DNA of 64,000 nucleotides from UBA6770 sp965660875 (GTDB lineage Bacteria > Bacteroidota > Bacteroidia > Flavobacteriales_G > Salibacteraceae), in the NCBI GenBank assembly GCA_965660875.1, contig CBFIBQ010000015.1, forward strand, positions 10,514-74,513. The letters run 5' to 3'. Position 1 is the first letter of the stretch; each line of letters begins with the position of its first letter. The position numbers were made by a program, and so were the translations under genes. The notes under the pieces are model-generated. The model worked only from the letters and a program-made list of their open reading frames with translations, had not been told where the DNA came from and made no database searches. This document shows positions 28,194 to 37,739 of this stretch, in pieces.

Positions 28194-28457
28194 TTATTTG
28201 GGTTTTACTTTTTCAAACTCCACCGATAGCTCTTCAGCTGCGGTCGAATCCAAAGTATTGTTTTTGTTGGGCACAAAGCAATTGCCACCGGCACAACCGA
28301 AAGCAAATAGTCCCATTGATGCAAAATAACCGCCTATAACTACTCCCAGCCATTGCTGCGTATACAGCGAGTTGATAATAAAGGCGGTACCCAGGCCCAA
28401 ATACAAGAATCTAGAGAAGTTCCAGCCCGTAAATAGGCGAGTTTTTAAGTGTTTCAT
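28194..28457 (-). CDS. small membrane protein with CxxxxC motif (DUF2892-like)
   Basis: A protein of 87 residues with two helices: FSRFLYLGLGTAFIINSLY and LGVVIGGYFASMGLFAFGC. The second helix ends in FGCAGGNCFVP, placing two cysteines at the membrane border. The twin-helix layout is DUF2892/YgaP-like. The gene's ATG overlaps the stop of the upstream gene by 4 bases (ATGA, 28454-28457) and its own stop is 2 bases from the next gene. Such proteins accompany rhodanese or thiosulfate genes in Bacteroidota, suggesting sulfur or redox chemistry (inference). Confidence 0.75.
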   Translation of the reverse strand: MKHLKTRLFTGWNFSRFLYLGLGTAFIINSLYTQQWLGVVIGGYFASMGLFAFGCAGGNCFVPNKNNTLDSTAAEELSVEFEKVKPK

Positions 28458-28645
28458 GTTTTCTTTTCAAAATTACTGAGGAGCAAACCGCCCATTAAAG
28501 CGCCATAGATGCTGCTGTTCATAGGGTCGGAAGTTATGGCGCATGTACCGCTAGCACAACCTACAAAGTGGTAATAAGCATACCCCGCAAGCGTTCCAAT
28601 GGCGATACCTATTACGGTAAGTTTATGTTGGAGTAGAAAGTTCAT
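28454..28645 (-). CDS. DUF6132 family small membrane protein
   Basis: A protein of 63 residues: one N-terminal helix (TVIGIAIGTLAGYAYYHFVGC), a short loop with GCASGTCAITSDP, and a second helix (GALMGGLLLSNF). Two cysteines in CASGTC and the TCAITSDP string are the signature of DUF6132. It is the first gene of a three-gene minus-strand operon. Function unknown; probably acts with the next Cys-motif protein. Confidence 0.8.
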   Translation of the reverse strand: MNFLLQHKLTVIGIAIGTLAGYAYYHFVGCASGTCAITSDPMNSSIYGALMGGLLLSNFEKKT

Positions 28646-28769
28646 TAGTTTTTCCTCTGTTCAAATTCAATTTAGGAACAAATTTAAGCTTGCGTATGCA
28701 AGGTTCTTGTTAACTAGGTTACATAGGGCGTCTTATATTTGGTGTGGCAGTTTGTTGAGCCTATCGCTT

Positions 28770-30584
28770 TTACTTACGATAATCGTATACGAACTTAGAA
28801 CTGGCACCATACGGAGGGAAATAGCCTTGCAAATACCCAGATGGTAATCCGTAGCGCAAAACATTTGAATATATTTTTTCACTTCCGCCCAAATCGAGCA
28901 CCATACGCACATTCACATGAGCAGACCCGGGCGGCAACGCAAGGCGCTGTTCCACCATTTTTTTGGCGGGGAAGTTTCCCTTGTAATAAGAGTTTCCGCA
29001 AGTTACTTGTGGAGGCCCGGCAACCGTTTTCCATTTTCCCGGTTCGGTCTCAAACTGAAGACTCAATTGAAACAAACCATCCTGAAACTCAACCGGCAAC
29101 TCCGCTTTAGTATTGTTGATTACCCGAACGGTTAATCCGTTGTTTTGACTAACCTGTACTTCAATACCTTTTTTACTGGCCTTTAGGTCTTTAGGTATCT
29201 CCATGTAAACTCTTGAATTAACCCGTAATGTGCAGGTGTAAAAGTCTTTAAGTTCAAAGGTAGGTGCGTTTTTTTCTTCTGTAAAGATAAGTTCGCCACG
29301 TTCAGAAAAGTAACAAGCACGATCGTTAAAACTCAACTGAATAACATCATTAAACCAGGGGTTGGTAATTAGGTCTTGGTGCAATTTGAAAAACTCCAAA
29401 CTTTGGCGTTTGAGCACAAACTCCTCCTTGGTTTTCTCTTCAGTTTTAAAGTTGTACACGGCCCATTTTTTTGCTGGATTAGCGCCTACCGTGTCAGAAA
29501 CCAACATCGTTTCATTTTTAATGCCCATGGGGTGAATTTCTTTGTAGGGTAGCGGTTCCAAAAGCGCTTTATTGGGTTGGTACAAATACCATTTCTGCTT
29601 CATTTTAACGGGATATCTTCCCGAGCGACTGTCGGTTGGTAAAACTGCATCAAACAAATAATTTCCTTCAATAACAGCATTGGAAATACTTACGTACTTC
29701 TTTGTTCCCAAAAGCAATCCGAATCTAGAAAGTTCCTTTCGATTAGATACACACAGACTGAGGTTCGTATTGCTGTTGCGGTCAGATTTTAAGTATTGCA
29801 TGGGCCACCACATATTAAATTCCCATGGGTTTTGAACGCGCATAGGAGCCCCTTTATCAGAAACAAAGACGTAGTTGCCTTGAATCACTCGTAGGGTTTT
29901 GTAATAATTAATGTCCGGTTGATCGGCTAAAATAGCTTGACCCTTTTTATTTATGACCGAAAATAATTTGTCTTTTCCTTTTTGCTGAACGATGACCACA
30001 TACCCTTGCTGGGTAACATCCACTTTTGTAACGTTTCTGAATTTGTTGATTCTGGTGAGTTTTGGATTTCCTTTGCTAGCAATATATTGTTCGGCAGTTT
30101 GATTCGCTCGGTTCCATAAAAACAGACCGCTATAATTACCTATTATCAAACTGTCCTCATAGGTTTTTAAGACCACACCCGAAGCATGCCAGATTTTTTT
30201 CTTTTCCTGCGAGATTAAAATGTCCTCATCGTAAACCTTGGGTTTTAGTGGGAAATCTAATGTGTCTATAAAAACACCTTCAGAAGAAAGGTGAAAGAAC
30301 TTGCCGTTGCGTTGGGCCAGCGCAAAACTGCCATTAAATGGGTAAGCAACGCTAAATTCCGACGGAAATAGCTTTTTGCCGTATTGGTTTATGTAGGAGA
30401 AACTGCCGTTGTGATACGACAAAAAGTACTTGGGGTGTGTATTGTCGATAAAGGTTCTGGGAGCCTTATCCAGAAAATCTCCATCGTCATCAATCAGGCG
30501 ATATCCTGTTGGGGTACAAACGGGAACTTGGGCAATTAGGCACATGCTACCTAATAATAGGAGGGAACTGAGTATTGTTTTCAT
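28770..30584 (-). CDS. hypothetical secreted protein with WG-like repeats
   Basis: A protein of 604 residues from the ATG at 30584, chosen over a TTG at 30602 because it gives a clean signal peptide (MKTILSSLLLLGSMCLIAQ). The N-terminal half has repeats such as SYINQYGKKLFPSEFSVAYPF and LFSVINKKGQAIL, which resemble WG repeats (a Tyr/Phe-Asp-Lys-x-Gly type beta motif). The C-terminal half (about 450-600) is beta-rich with VQDxLFQLSLQFET-type strands and has no sorting tail. No enzyme motif was found. The start faces a divergent gene. Confidence 0.6.
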   Translation of the reverse strand: MKTILSSLLLLGSMCLIAQVPVCTPTGYRLIDDDGDFLDKAPRTFIDNTHPKYFLSYHNGSFSYINQYGKKLFPSEFSVAYPFNGSFALAQRNGKFFHLSSEGVFIDTLDFPLKPKVYDEDILISQEKKKIWHASGVVLKTYEDSLIIGNYSGLFLWNRANQTAEQYIASKGNPKLTRINKFRNVTKVDVTQQGYVVIVQQKGKDKLFSVINKKGQAILADQPDINYYKTLRVIQGNYVFVSDKGAPMRVQNPWEFNMWWPMQYLKSDRNSNTNLSLCVSNRKELSRFGLLLGTKKYVSISNAVIEGNYLFDAVLPTDSRSGRYPVKMKQKWYLYQPNKALLEPLPYKEIHPMGIKNETMLVSDTVGANPAKKWAVYNFKTEEKTKEEFVLKRQSLEFFKLHQDLITNPWFNDVIQLSFNDRACYFSERGELIFTEEKNAPTFELKDFYTCTLRVNSRVYMEIPKDLKASKKGIEVQVSQNNGLTVRVINNTKAELPVEFQDGLFQLSLQFETEPGKWKTVAGPPQVTCGNSYYKGNFPAKKMVEQRLALPPGSAHVNVRMVLDLGGSEKIYSNVLRYGLPSGYLQGYFPPYGASSKFVYDYRK

Positions 30585-30764
30585 AGTACTTGTGAATAGC
30601 AAATAAAGTGCCCAAATAGGCTATCACAGCTGTAAATGGTATTAGTGGAGCATATGGCTTATGGAGTGGCTTACAACTGTACACAAGATCAAACGCAGAC
30701 GACTAAAGAAATGCCGTATGCTTGTTATCACAGCGTTGGCATGTCAATTGTTATGGTGCACACT

Positions 30765-31217
30765 ATGCGTGTCGTAATTTTAATCCTATTGGCGCAGCTG
30801 CCCTTTCTACTGAAGGCTCAGGATAGCTTGTTTTATGTCAACAAGGCCGTTTCTGTTGTAAAATCGGAGTGGAAAGAAAACCGCAGATCCATTCAACTGT
30901 TTGACCTTAAAGGCAACAACACCTATACTACTGAAGAAGTTCAAGCCAGCTTTCAGGTAAGGGTTTCCTTCACTTTTCATAAAAATGGAGCGGTGAAAAC
31001 TGCAACTATTCGCACCAACCCGGGCGCTAGCCGTTACCATTACGAAACGATGATAGAGTTTGACTCGGTAAACCAACCCCTCACTAAAATCAAAAAACGT
31101 CTGCCTGAGGATTACGAGACAATCAGTAAACAAAAAATTGAGTTTTGGAATAGAAAGCAGCAACGGTGGGTTACCCAAGAACAAATAAAATGTAATCCCC
31201 GCCTAAAAGCCGAATGA
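30765..31217 (+). CDS. hypothetical secreted protein
   Basis: A protein of 150 residues from an ATG at 30765 chosen because it starts a signal peptide (MRVVILILLAQLPFLLKAQ); the frame is open further upstream to 30636 without a convincing start. The mature part has strands such as VRVSFTFHKNGAVKTATIRT and basic/acidic C-terminal helices. No known family was recognised. It is divergent from the preceding secreted gene, with a 180-base gap. Confidence 0.5.
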   Translation: MRVVILILLAQLPFLLKAQDSLFYVNKAVSVVKSEWKENRRSIQLFDLKGNNTYTTEEVQASFQVRVSFTFHKNGAVKTATIRTNPGASRYHYETMIEFDSVNQPLTKIKKRLPEDYETISKQKIEFWNRKQQRWVTQEQIKCNPRLKAE

Positions 31218-31310
31218 ATGGAAGCATTTGTGGAATAGGTGATAATCGTCACAAATTATTTAAAGTAAATTCCGCTATTTTGTATTTGGAAAAGCATGTA
31301 GCGTTCCATT

Positions 31311-31709
31311 ATGGCATTTTCTAAAAAACATAAATCTTGGTTTCGATTCGTTTCGTTAAGTGTGTTATCACTTGCCGCAGTCATTATGCTTTTGCATGCC
31401 GTACTTCCACACCAACATCACAATGAATTAAGTGCAACGGAGCATTCAAAGGAACACCAGAGTCCAGAAAACTTATTGGATTGGCTGGAACTTGTTTTTC
31501 ATTACGACCAAGGTGAGCAACATTTAGAAGATTACGCTACAAGTGAAGCAAATTACGACTCGCTTGTTCAAATCCATTTCGAAAGCGAAGAAGCACCAAG
31601 CGCTTTATTTTTTGCGCTTACAGCACCGGTGTACCCCATTGAACCAAATGGCATTACCCATACATCTTTTAGTCCCGAAAACCCCTTCAGGGGACCTCCT
31701 GTAGCTTAA
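31311..31709 (+). CDS. His-rich membrane-anchored protein upstream of the metal efflux genes
   Basis: A protein of 132 residues with one N-terminal TM helix (FVSLSVLSLAAVIMLLHAVL) followed by HQHHNELSATEHSKEHQS, a His-rich metal-binding-like stretch, and an acidic tail. Proteins of this layout commonly precede CusA/CzcA genes in Bacteroidota and may bind the metal before export. It is spaced 50 bp from the RND gene and is likely in the same operon. Confidence 0.65.
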   Translation: MAFSKKHKSWFRFVSLSVLSLAAVIMLLHAVLPHQHHNELSATEHSKEHQSPENLLDWLELVFHYDQGEQHLEDYATSEANYDSLVQIHFESEEAPSALFFALTAPVYPIEPNGITHTSFSPENPFRGPPVA

Positions 31710-31759
31710 TCCAACCCGAACTGCCAACCAGTTTTAAGTTACACCTTTAATTTTTTTTC

Positions 31760-34700
31760 ATGTTATCGAAAATGATTCGATTCAGCTTGAATAACAAGCT
31801 GATTATATTCCTGTTCACTTTATTGGTAGTGGTTACAGGAATTTATTCCCTATTTAACCTATCGTTTGGAACCGTGCCGGACGTAACGAACAATCAGGTT
31901 CAAGTAATTACTACCACTCGAAATCTCTCTACACAGGATGTAGAACAGTTTATAACCTATCCCATTGAGTTGGAAATTGCCAATCTGCCTGGAGTTGAGG
32001 AGATAAGGTCGGTTTCTAAGTTTGGGCTTTCGGTGGTCACCATTGTTTTTGAAGATGGAATGGGTACCTATTTGCCCCGTCAACTGATTGCCGAAAAGTT
32101 AGACCTGGCTTCGGCCAATATTCCCGCTGAATTTGGAAAACCCACCATGGGACCGATATCTACCGGTTTGGGCGAAATCTATCAATACATTTTAGAGGTT
32201 GATACCGCCTACAAGCAGGAGTATTCAGTTATGGAGCTGCGAAGCATTCAAGATTGGGTAGTGAGAAGACAATTATTGGGCATACCAGGAGTGGTTGAAG
32301 TAAATACTTGGGGCGGTTATTTAAAACAATACGAAGTAGCAATTGACCCCATGAAGCTCAGGTCGCTAAACCTATCCATTTCGAGCGTATACGAGGCACT
32401 CGAAATGAACAATAGTGTAGCAGGTGGAGGTTATATTGAAAAAGGTAAATACGCCTACTTTATCCGAGGAGAAGGACTCTCAAAAAATATTGAGGACATT
32501 GAAAACACGGTATTAAAAAACGATAGAGGAGTTCCGGTTTACATTAAAGACGTGGCTCAAGTTCAATTTGGTTATGCTACTCGTTTTGGAGCCATCACGG
32601 CAAATGGAGAAGGGGAGAAAGTACTGGGGCAGGTAATGATGCTCAAGGATGCCAATCCAAAAGAGGTGATTGAAAAAGTGAAGCAGCGGGTAGAGGAAAT
32701 CAAACCTTCTTTACCCCCCGGAATTCGTATCAACCCGTTTTTAGAACGGAGTGAGTTGATAGACAAAACCAGTTCCACCATTTTAGAGAACCTCATTTTA
32801 GGTTGTTTAATCGTGATTTTTGTAGTCGTGCTGCTCTTGGGTAACTGGCGTGCGGGACTTGTTGTAGCTTCAATAATACCGCTGAGCTTGCTGTTTGCTA
32901 TTTCGTTGATGTACTTTTTTGATGTTGACGCCAACCTCATGAGCCTTGGGGCCATTGATTTTGGAATAATCATAGATGCAGCGGTTATTATTGTGGAATT
33001 CGTGGCATTTGGAATCACCAAATCTCAGAAAGACCTCATTGCATTGAGTGGAAGCGAAAGAAGGCTTAGAATAGACGAAATCACCTTTAATAGCACCAAC
33101 AAGATGATGCGCTCGGCCATTTTTGGTCAGTTGATTATCATTATCGTGTTGGTTCCCATACTGTTGTTGTCCAACGTGGAAGGAAAAATGTTTCGACCTA
33201 TGGCGGCCACCTTGGCTTTTGCTCTATTGGGTACTATGTTGTTCTGTTTTACCTACGTGCCGGTAATTTCAAGTTTAGTGCTTCGCCCCACTAGCAGTGG
33301 GAGTCTCAACTTTAGCAATCGACTCATTTTACGATTAAAAAACAACTACGAACGCTTGCTGAACTGGGCCATTGGAAAGCCTAGGCTCATGATCACTAGC
33401 GCTGTCGTTTTGTTTGTTTTTGCGCTCAGCATATTTCTTAGAATGGGCGGCGAGTTTGCTCCTAAGTTAGACGAGGGAGACTTTGTAATTCAACCGGTTT
33501 TAAAAACGGGCACCTCGCTCTCACAAACGATTGCCACTACTACTGAAATAGAAAAGGTGCTTAAAACTTTTCCAGAAGTAGATCAAGTAGTTACTAGAAT
33601 TGGAGCGGCAGAGATACCCACTGACCCCATGTCAATGGAAGAAACGGACGTAATTATCACCCTGTTGCCCAAAAGCGAGTGGAAAACAGCACAAAGCAAA
33701 GACGCGTTGGCTCAAAAGATGAAAGACGAACTGCTGCGAAACATTGCCGGAGTGGATTACGAGTTTACTCAACCCATTGAAATGCGATTTAATGAGCTCA
33801 TTACTGGTGTAAGGGCCGATTTGGCGATTAAAATTTTTGGAGAAGACTTGTCGGTTCTGAACGATAAGGCACAGGAAATAGCCCGCGTCATTTCTGAAGT
33901 GGACGGCGCAGCTGACATTACGGTAGAAAAAACGGCTGGCCTGCCGCAAATGCTGGTGAGTTACAACCGAAGAAGAATTGCGCAATTCGGGGTAACCATC
34001 AAACAGGTCAACGAAGTTTTGGGCGTTGCTTTTGCTGGAAAAGTAGCCGGGGGTATTTACGAAGGTGAAAAACGATTTGACCTAGTAGTACGCTACGATT
34101 CCAGCTATCGAAAAGGCATTCAGAATATTGAAAATTTGCTGGTTACTGGAAAAAATGGGCTGCAAATACCCTTGGAAGAGTTAGCGGAAATAACTTTCGA
34201 AAAAGGCCCCGCCAAGATATCTCGTGAAAATACCCATCGGAGAACGGTTGTAAATGTTAACGTAAGGGGACGTGACCTCGAATCGGTAGTGCTTGACATT
34301 CAACAACTCATCAACGAGCAGGTAGCATTTCCAGCGGGTTATCAGGTAACTTATGGTGGGCAATTTGAAAACCTACAGAGCGCCACCAAACACTTGATTT
34401 ATGCGGTACCGCTGGCGCTTCTGCTGATATTGATATTGCTCTATTTCGCGTTTCGATCCATTAAAGAAGCCTTGTTGGTGTATTCCACCATACCTCTGGC
34501 GGCAGTTGGCGGCGTTATTTTATTGTGGGTGCGCGATATGCCTTTTAGTATATCTGCCGGTGTGGGTTTTATTGCACTTTTTGGCATTGCCGTACTCAAC
34601 GGCATTGTGCTGATTAGTGAGTACAAAGAACTCTTCAATACCCACAAAAACTTCAGTATACCGCTCATTATCCGAGGGTCGGTTTCTAGATTGCGACCAG

Positions 34701-36079
34701 TACTGCTCACTGCTTCGGCGGCGGCACTCGGTTTTTTACCCATGGCCATTTCACATTCAACGGGGGCAGAAGTACAGCGTCCATTGGCCACAGTGGTTAT
34801 TGGTGGGTTAATTTCTTCAACCCTACTCACTTTATTTGTGCTGCCCATTCTGTATACGTTGCTTGCTAAAAGTCGCAGCTGGAAACCAACAGTGCTAAAA
34901 GGAGCGGGTGTGGTATTGATGTTGTTTGCGCTCAATGGAAACGCTCAAACTCCAGTGTACACCTTGCAAGATGCCATTTCGATTGCCAAACAGAACAACA
35001 ACCTGCTAAAGAGCAAGCAGAAAGCGGTAGAACGTCAAAGCACGCTCAAAGCTGCCGGATTTGAAATGGACAAAACACAAGTCTATTACAACTTCGACGA
35101 AAACAACATAACGCCTATGAATGCTCCACTGCGCGTTTGGGGCATTCAACAGAGCTTCCGTTTTCCTACGGCTTATCGAAGTGAAGCAAAACTCAATAAG
35201 GAGCAGGTGCAACTGCGCAAACGTGCATACGTCTTGGAAGAATGGAAGGTAGAGGAGCAAGTCTCCAAAGCAGTTTACCGCATACATTACCATAGCGCAC
35301 TAAAAGCTAAATACGAATACCTAGACAGTGCGTATCGTGGAATTAGTCGTGCGGCAATGCGCCGCTACGAGTTAGGCGAAACAAACGGCATAGAGCACTT
35401 AACCGCTATTAGCAAGCAAAATGAAATCGGTAATCGACTCAAACAAGTTGAAAACGACCTTCAAATTGCCTACAATGAACTGGACAGTTGGCTTCAAATA
35501 GATAGTCATTATGTATTGAATATTAACGACTTAAAAAAGGTGGAGGTTGACTTAAAGGATACCGTAAGTCCTATGCAGCAATACCTGGGTCAGCAAGCTA
35601 AGGTGATAGCCCAGCAAGAAGCCACTCAAAAGAACAATTGGTTGCCCGATCTGCATTTGGAATACTTTAGGGGAAACAGCCCAATGGCTACCGATAAAGC
35701 ATACAATGGCGTGCAGGTTGGACTAGGAATTCCTTTGTTTTATGGGTCTCAGCGATCCAAAGTTAGAGCCCTTCAACTCGAAGGCGAACAATTCAAACTC
35801 GTGAAGCAAGATTTCCAAAAGCACCTTCAAGCGCGCAGACAGGAGTACCTGTTAGAGTTGACCCAATTGGATCGCATGCTCGGTTATTACGACAAAACGG
35901 GAAAGGAGTTATCCAATGAACTGATGCACATGGCGCAACAGTCGTATGCCTCAGGAGCAATTGATTACTTCCAATTTTTACAAACCGTAGAACGTTCTGT
36001 TAAGATACACGAACAGTACCTCATTCAGCTGTGGAAATATAACGACACGGCCTTATCACTCAAATACCTCATACAATGA
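31760..36079 (+). CDS. CusA/CzcA heavy-metal RND transporter fused to a TolC-like outer-membrane protein
   Basis: A protein of 1439 residues. Residues about 1-1040 are a complete heavy-metal RND pump: PDVTNNQVQVIT near the N-terminus, twelve TM helices, GAIDFGIIIDAAVIIVEF in TM4 with the Asp of heavy-metal pumps, and TM8-12 with GFLPMAISHSTGAEVQRPL. A further hydrophobic segment, GAGVVLMLFALNGNAQT (about 1046-1062), looks like an internal signal peptide. Residues about 1063-1439 are TolC-like (LQDAISIAKQNNNLLKSKQ, helical coiled-coil, YQFLQTVERSVKIHEQYL). Such CusA-TolC fusions are known in Bacteroidota. The adaptor gene overlaps its stop by 4 bases. It exports Cu, Ag, Co, Zn or Cd; which cannot be told. 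Confidence 0.92.
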   Translation: MLSKMIRFSLNNKLIIFLFTLLVVVTGIYSLFNLSFGTVPDVTNNQVQVITTTRNLSTQDVEQFITYPIELEIANLPGVEEIRSVSKFGLSVVTIVFEDGMGTYLPRQLIAEKLDLASANIPAEFGKPTMGPISTGLGEIYQYILEVDTAYKQEYSVMELRSIQDWVVRRQLLGIPGVVEVNTWGGYLKQYEVAIDPMKLRSLNLSISSVYEALEMNNSVAGGGYIEKGKYAYFIRGEGLSKNIEDIENTVLKNDRGVPVYIKDVAQVQFGYATRFGAITANGEGEKVLGQVMMLKDANPKEVIEKVKQRVEEIKPSLPPGIRINPFLERSELIDKTSSTILENLILGCLIVIFVVVLLLGNWRAGLVVASIIPLSLLFAISLMYFFDVDANLMSLGAIDFGIIIDAAVIIVEFVAFGITKSQKDLIALSGSERRLRIDEITFNSTNKMMRSAIFGQLIIIIVLVPILLLSNVEGKMFRPMAATLAFALLGTMLFCFTYVPVISSLVLRPTSSGSLNFSNRLILRLKNNYERLLNWAIGKPRLMITSAVVLFVFALSIFLRMGGEFAPKLDEGDFVIQPVLKTGTSLSQTIATTTEIEKVLKTFPEVDQVVTRIGAAEIPTDPMSMEETDVIITLLPKSEWKTAQSKDALAQKMKDELLRNIAGVDYEFTQPIEMRFNELITGVRADLAIKIFGEDLSVLNDKAQEIARVISEVDGAADITVEKTAGLPQMLVSYNRRRIAQFGVTIKQVNEVLGVAFAGKVAGGIYEGEKRFDLVVRYDSSYRKGIQNIENLLVTGKNGLQIPLEELAEITFEKGPAKISRENTHRRTVVNVNVRGRDLESVVLDIQQLINEQVAFPAGYQVTYGGQFENLQSATKHLIYAVPLALLLILILLYFAFRSIKEALLVYSTIPLAAVGGVILLWVRDMPFSISAGVGFIALFGIAVLNGIVLISEYKELFNTHKNFSIPLIIRGSVSRLRPVLLTASAAALGFLPMAISHSTGAEVQRPLATVVIGGLISSTLLTLFVLPILYTLLAKSRSWKPTVLKGAGVVLMLFALNGNAQTPVYTLQDAISIAKQNNNLLKSKQKAVERQSTLKAAGFEMDKTQVYYNFDENNITPMNAPLRVWGIQQSFRFPTAYRSEAKLNKEQVQLRKRAYVLEEWKVEEQVSKAVYRIHYHSALKAKYEYLDSAYRGISRAAMRRYELGETNGIEHLTAISKQNEIGNRLKQVENDLQIAYNELDSWLQIDSHYVLNINDLKKVEVDLKDTVSPMQQYLGQQAKVIAQQEATQKNNWLPDLHLEYFRGNSPMATDKAYNGVQVGLGIPLFYGSQRSKVRALQLEGEQFKLVKQDFQKHLQARRQEYLLELTQLDRMLGYYDKTGKELSNELMHMAQQSYASGAIDYFQFLQTVERSVKIHEQYLIQLWKYNDTALSLKYLIQ

Positions 36080-36996
36080 ACAATATAAAATACTCTAAAA
36101 TGATACATCCATTAAAAACCTTACTTACAGGAGCCTTAGCTGTGCTGGCTGTGAGTTGTGCAACACCCGAAACTGAAACGCCCACTGTTGCAAACCATGC
36201 GAATGCACCAGCAGAAGCAGTTGAAACTGCAACCATTGCAGCAGAGAAAAATACAGACAAGGGCGTAAAATTGAGAGGGTATATCGATGTGCCCCCACAA
36301 TACAAATCGGTGGTGAGTCCTTATTTTGAGGGATTTATAAAAACCGTGCACGTAGTGATTGGGCAGCGCGTAACAAAGGGAAGTGCTTTATTTACCCTCG
36401 AAAACCCAGATTACATTAAGATACAGGAAGAATACCTCTCGGTAAAGCAGGAGTTTGAGTATCTAAAACTGGATTACGATAGGCAAAAGCAGCTTGCGGA
36501 AGAGGACATTACCTCTGCAAAGCAATTCAAACGAGTAGAGGCGGATTTTATTCAGGTAAAAACCAAGTACGCCGCATTGAAACTTAAATTGAAACTCATG
36601 AAGCTGCCGTTGAAGGCAATAGAAGCTGGCGAAATGCTTGCACAACTCACCGTAAGGGCTCCCATTACTGGGGATATTACCGAGTTGAATTTGACCCAAG
36701 GTGCTTTTATTGGGACCGAACAAGTAGCGGCAGAAATTATCAATACCGATCACCTGCACCTTGAGTTACAGGCCTATGAAAAAGACGTTATGCGGATAAA
36801 AGTAGGGCAGGGCTTTACCTTTCGAATGGTGGATAATCCAGACCAATCCTACCGTGCCCGGATATATGCGGTGGGCAAAAAGATGGATACGCAGAGTAGA
36901 ACCGTGCAGGTCCACGGACACGTATTGGATACACATAAGCAGTTTATGCCCGGTATGTATGTGGATGCAATGATGGATACGCAGGCGATGGATTGA
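36076..36996 (+). CDS. efflux RND periplasmic adaptor (CusB/CzcB-like lipoprotein)
   Basis: A membrane-fusion protein of 306 residues. The ATG at 36076 overlaps the end of the RND-TolC fusion gene (ATGA). A later ATG at 36100 gives a cleaner lipoprotein signal (LKTLLTGALAVLAVSCAT, lipobox Cys). The barrel-sandwich halves are visible: YFEGFIKTVHVVIGQRVTKGSALFTLENPDY and LTVRAPITGDITELNLTQGAFIG, separated by a coiled-coil hairpin (about 108-185). The C-terminal beta-barrel ends in GMYVDAMMDTQ. No metal-binding Met cluster or CusF-like domain is present. It connects the pump to the TolC part of the fusion. Confidence 0.9.
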   Translation: MNNIKYSKMIHPLKTLLTGALAVLAVSCATPETETPTVANHANAPAEAVETATIAAEKNTDKGVKLRGYIDVPPQYKSVVSPYFEGFIKTVHVVIGQRVTKGSALFTLENPDYIKIQEEYLSVKQEFEYLKLDYDRQKQLAEEDITSAKQFKRVEADFIQVKTKYAALKLKLKLMKLPLKAIEAGEMLAQLTVRAPITGDITELNLTQGAFIGTEQVAAEIINTDHLHLELQAYEKDVMRIKVGQGFTFRMVDNPDQSYRARIYAVGKKMDTQSRTVQVHGHVLDTHKQFMPGMYVDAMMDTQAMD

Positions 36997-37069
36997 AGCG
37001 CGCGCTAGATTATTTGCTTACTACAATACCCAGGGTAATTTAAATGCAACTTGCCCCATTTTTTTTTAA

Positions 37070-37156
37070 ATGAAAACTCAAATTATAAGAACATTGCTGG
37101 CTGCAGTTCTATTTGCAACAAGGTTTATTTTTGCCAAAGCAAGAACGCTAGAGTAG
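37070..37156 (+). CDS. possible 28-residue signal-peptide-like small ORF
   Basis: ATG at 37070 to TAG at 37154-37156 encodes MKTQIIRTLLAAVLFATRFIF followed by AKARTLE. The shape (two basic residues, a hydrophobic core, and a small-residue stop) resembles a signal peptide or short membrane peptide. It lies between the adaptor and the next membrane gene. It could be the remnant of a truncated gene. Low certainty. Confidence 0.2.
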   Translation: MKTQIIRTLLAAVLFATRFIFAKARTLE

Positions 37157-37182
37157 AAGTGAGTTACTAAAAAACAAACGAC

Positions 37183-37692
37183 ATGGATTTAATTAAAACG
37201 GCTACCGAATGGGCATTGGGCGATGCACTGCAAGGAAAGCTTATGATGGCCTCTGGGGTATTGGCCCTGACAGGGATATTCTTTATACTCAAATCAGATG
37301 CGCCCTTGCTCAAGGGAATGCTCATTCCATTAGCGCTATTTGCGCTGATAGGGTTGAGTTATGGCGGTTATTTAGCATTTACTCGAGCCGGTCATCTTCA
37401 AAAAGTTGAAACGCTCTATGCTTCAGATGCGAACCAAGCGGTGGCGCAGGAATTAGAAAAAGCTGAGCGGGACAATTACAATTATACCTTGATCAAAAAA
37501 ATATGGCCGGTGCTTATCGTCATAACAGCTGTGTTGTTGTTCTTTTTTAAGGGCGACTATGCAAAGGGTGTACTGATTGCTTTGCTCATTTTGTTTGTGT
37601 ACGGCTTGTTGGTGGATACCCTTTTGCACCACCGGTTGACTCCGTATTACGAGCTGCTCCAAACCTTGAGTTCAAAAGGAAACCAGCTGTAG
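37183..37692 (+). CDS. hypothetical membrane protein
   Basis: A protein of 169 residues with four hydrophobic segments in two pairs: LMMASGVLALTGIFFIL and GMLIPLALFALIGLSYGGYLAF, then IWPVLIVITAVLLFFF and GVLIALLILFVYGLLV. Between them is a charged helical segment (SDANQAVAQELEKAERDNYNY). No family was recognised. It may still belong to the metal efflux transcript, 186 bp downstream of the adaptor. Confidence 0.6.
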   Translation: MDLIKTATEWALGDALQGKLMMASGVLALTGIFFILKSDAPLLKGMLIPLALFALIGLSYGGYLAFTRAGHLQKVETLYASDANQAVAQELEKAERDNYNYTLIKKIWPVLIVITAVLLFFFKGDYAKGVLIALLILFVYGLLVDTLLHHRLTPYYELLQTLSSKGNQL

Positions 37693-37739
37693 TTCCATTT
37701 TTTAAGGATAGATCTTATTGCGTTTGTTGACCGGTATTG

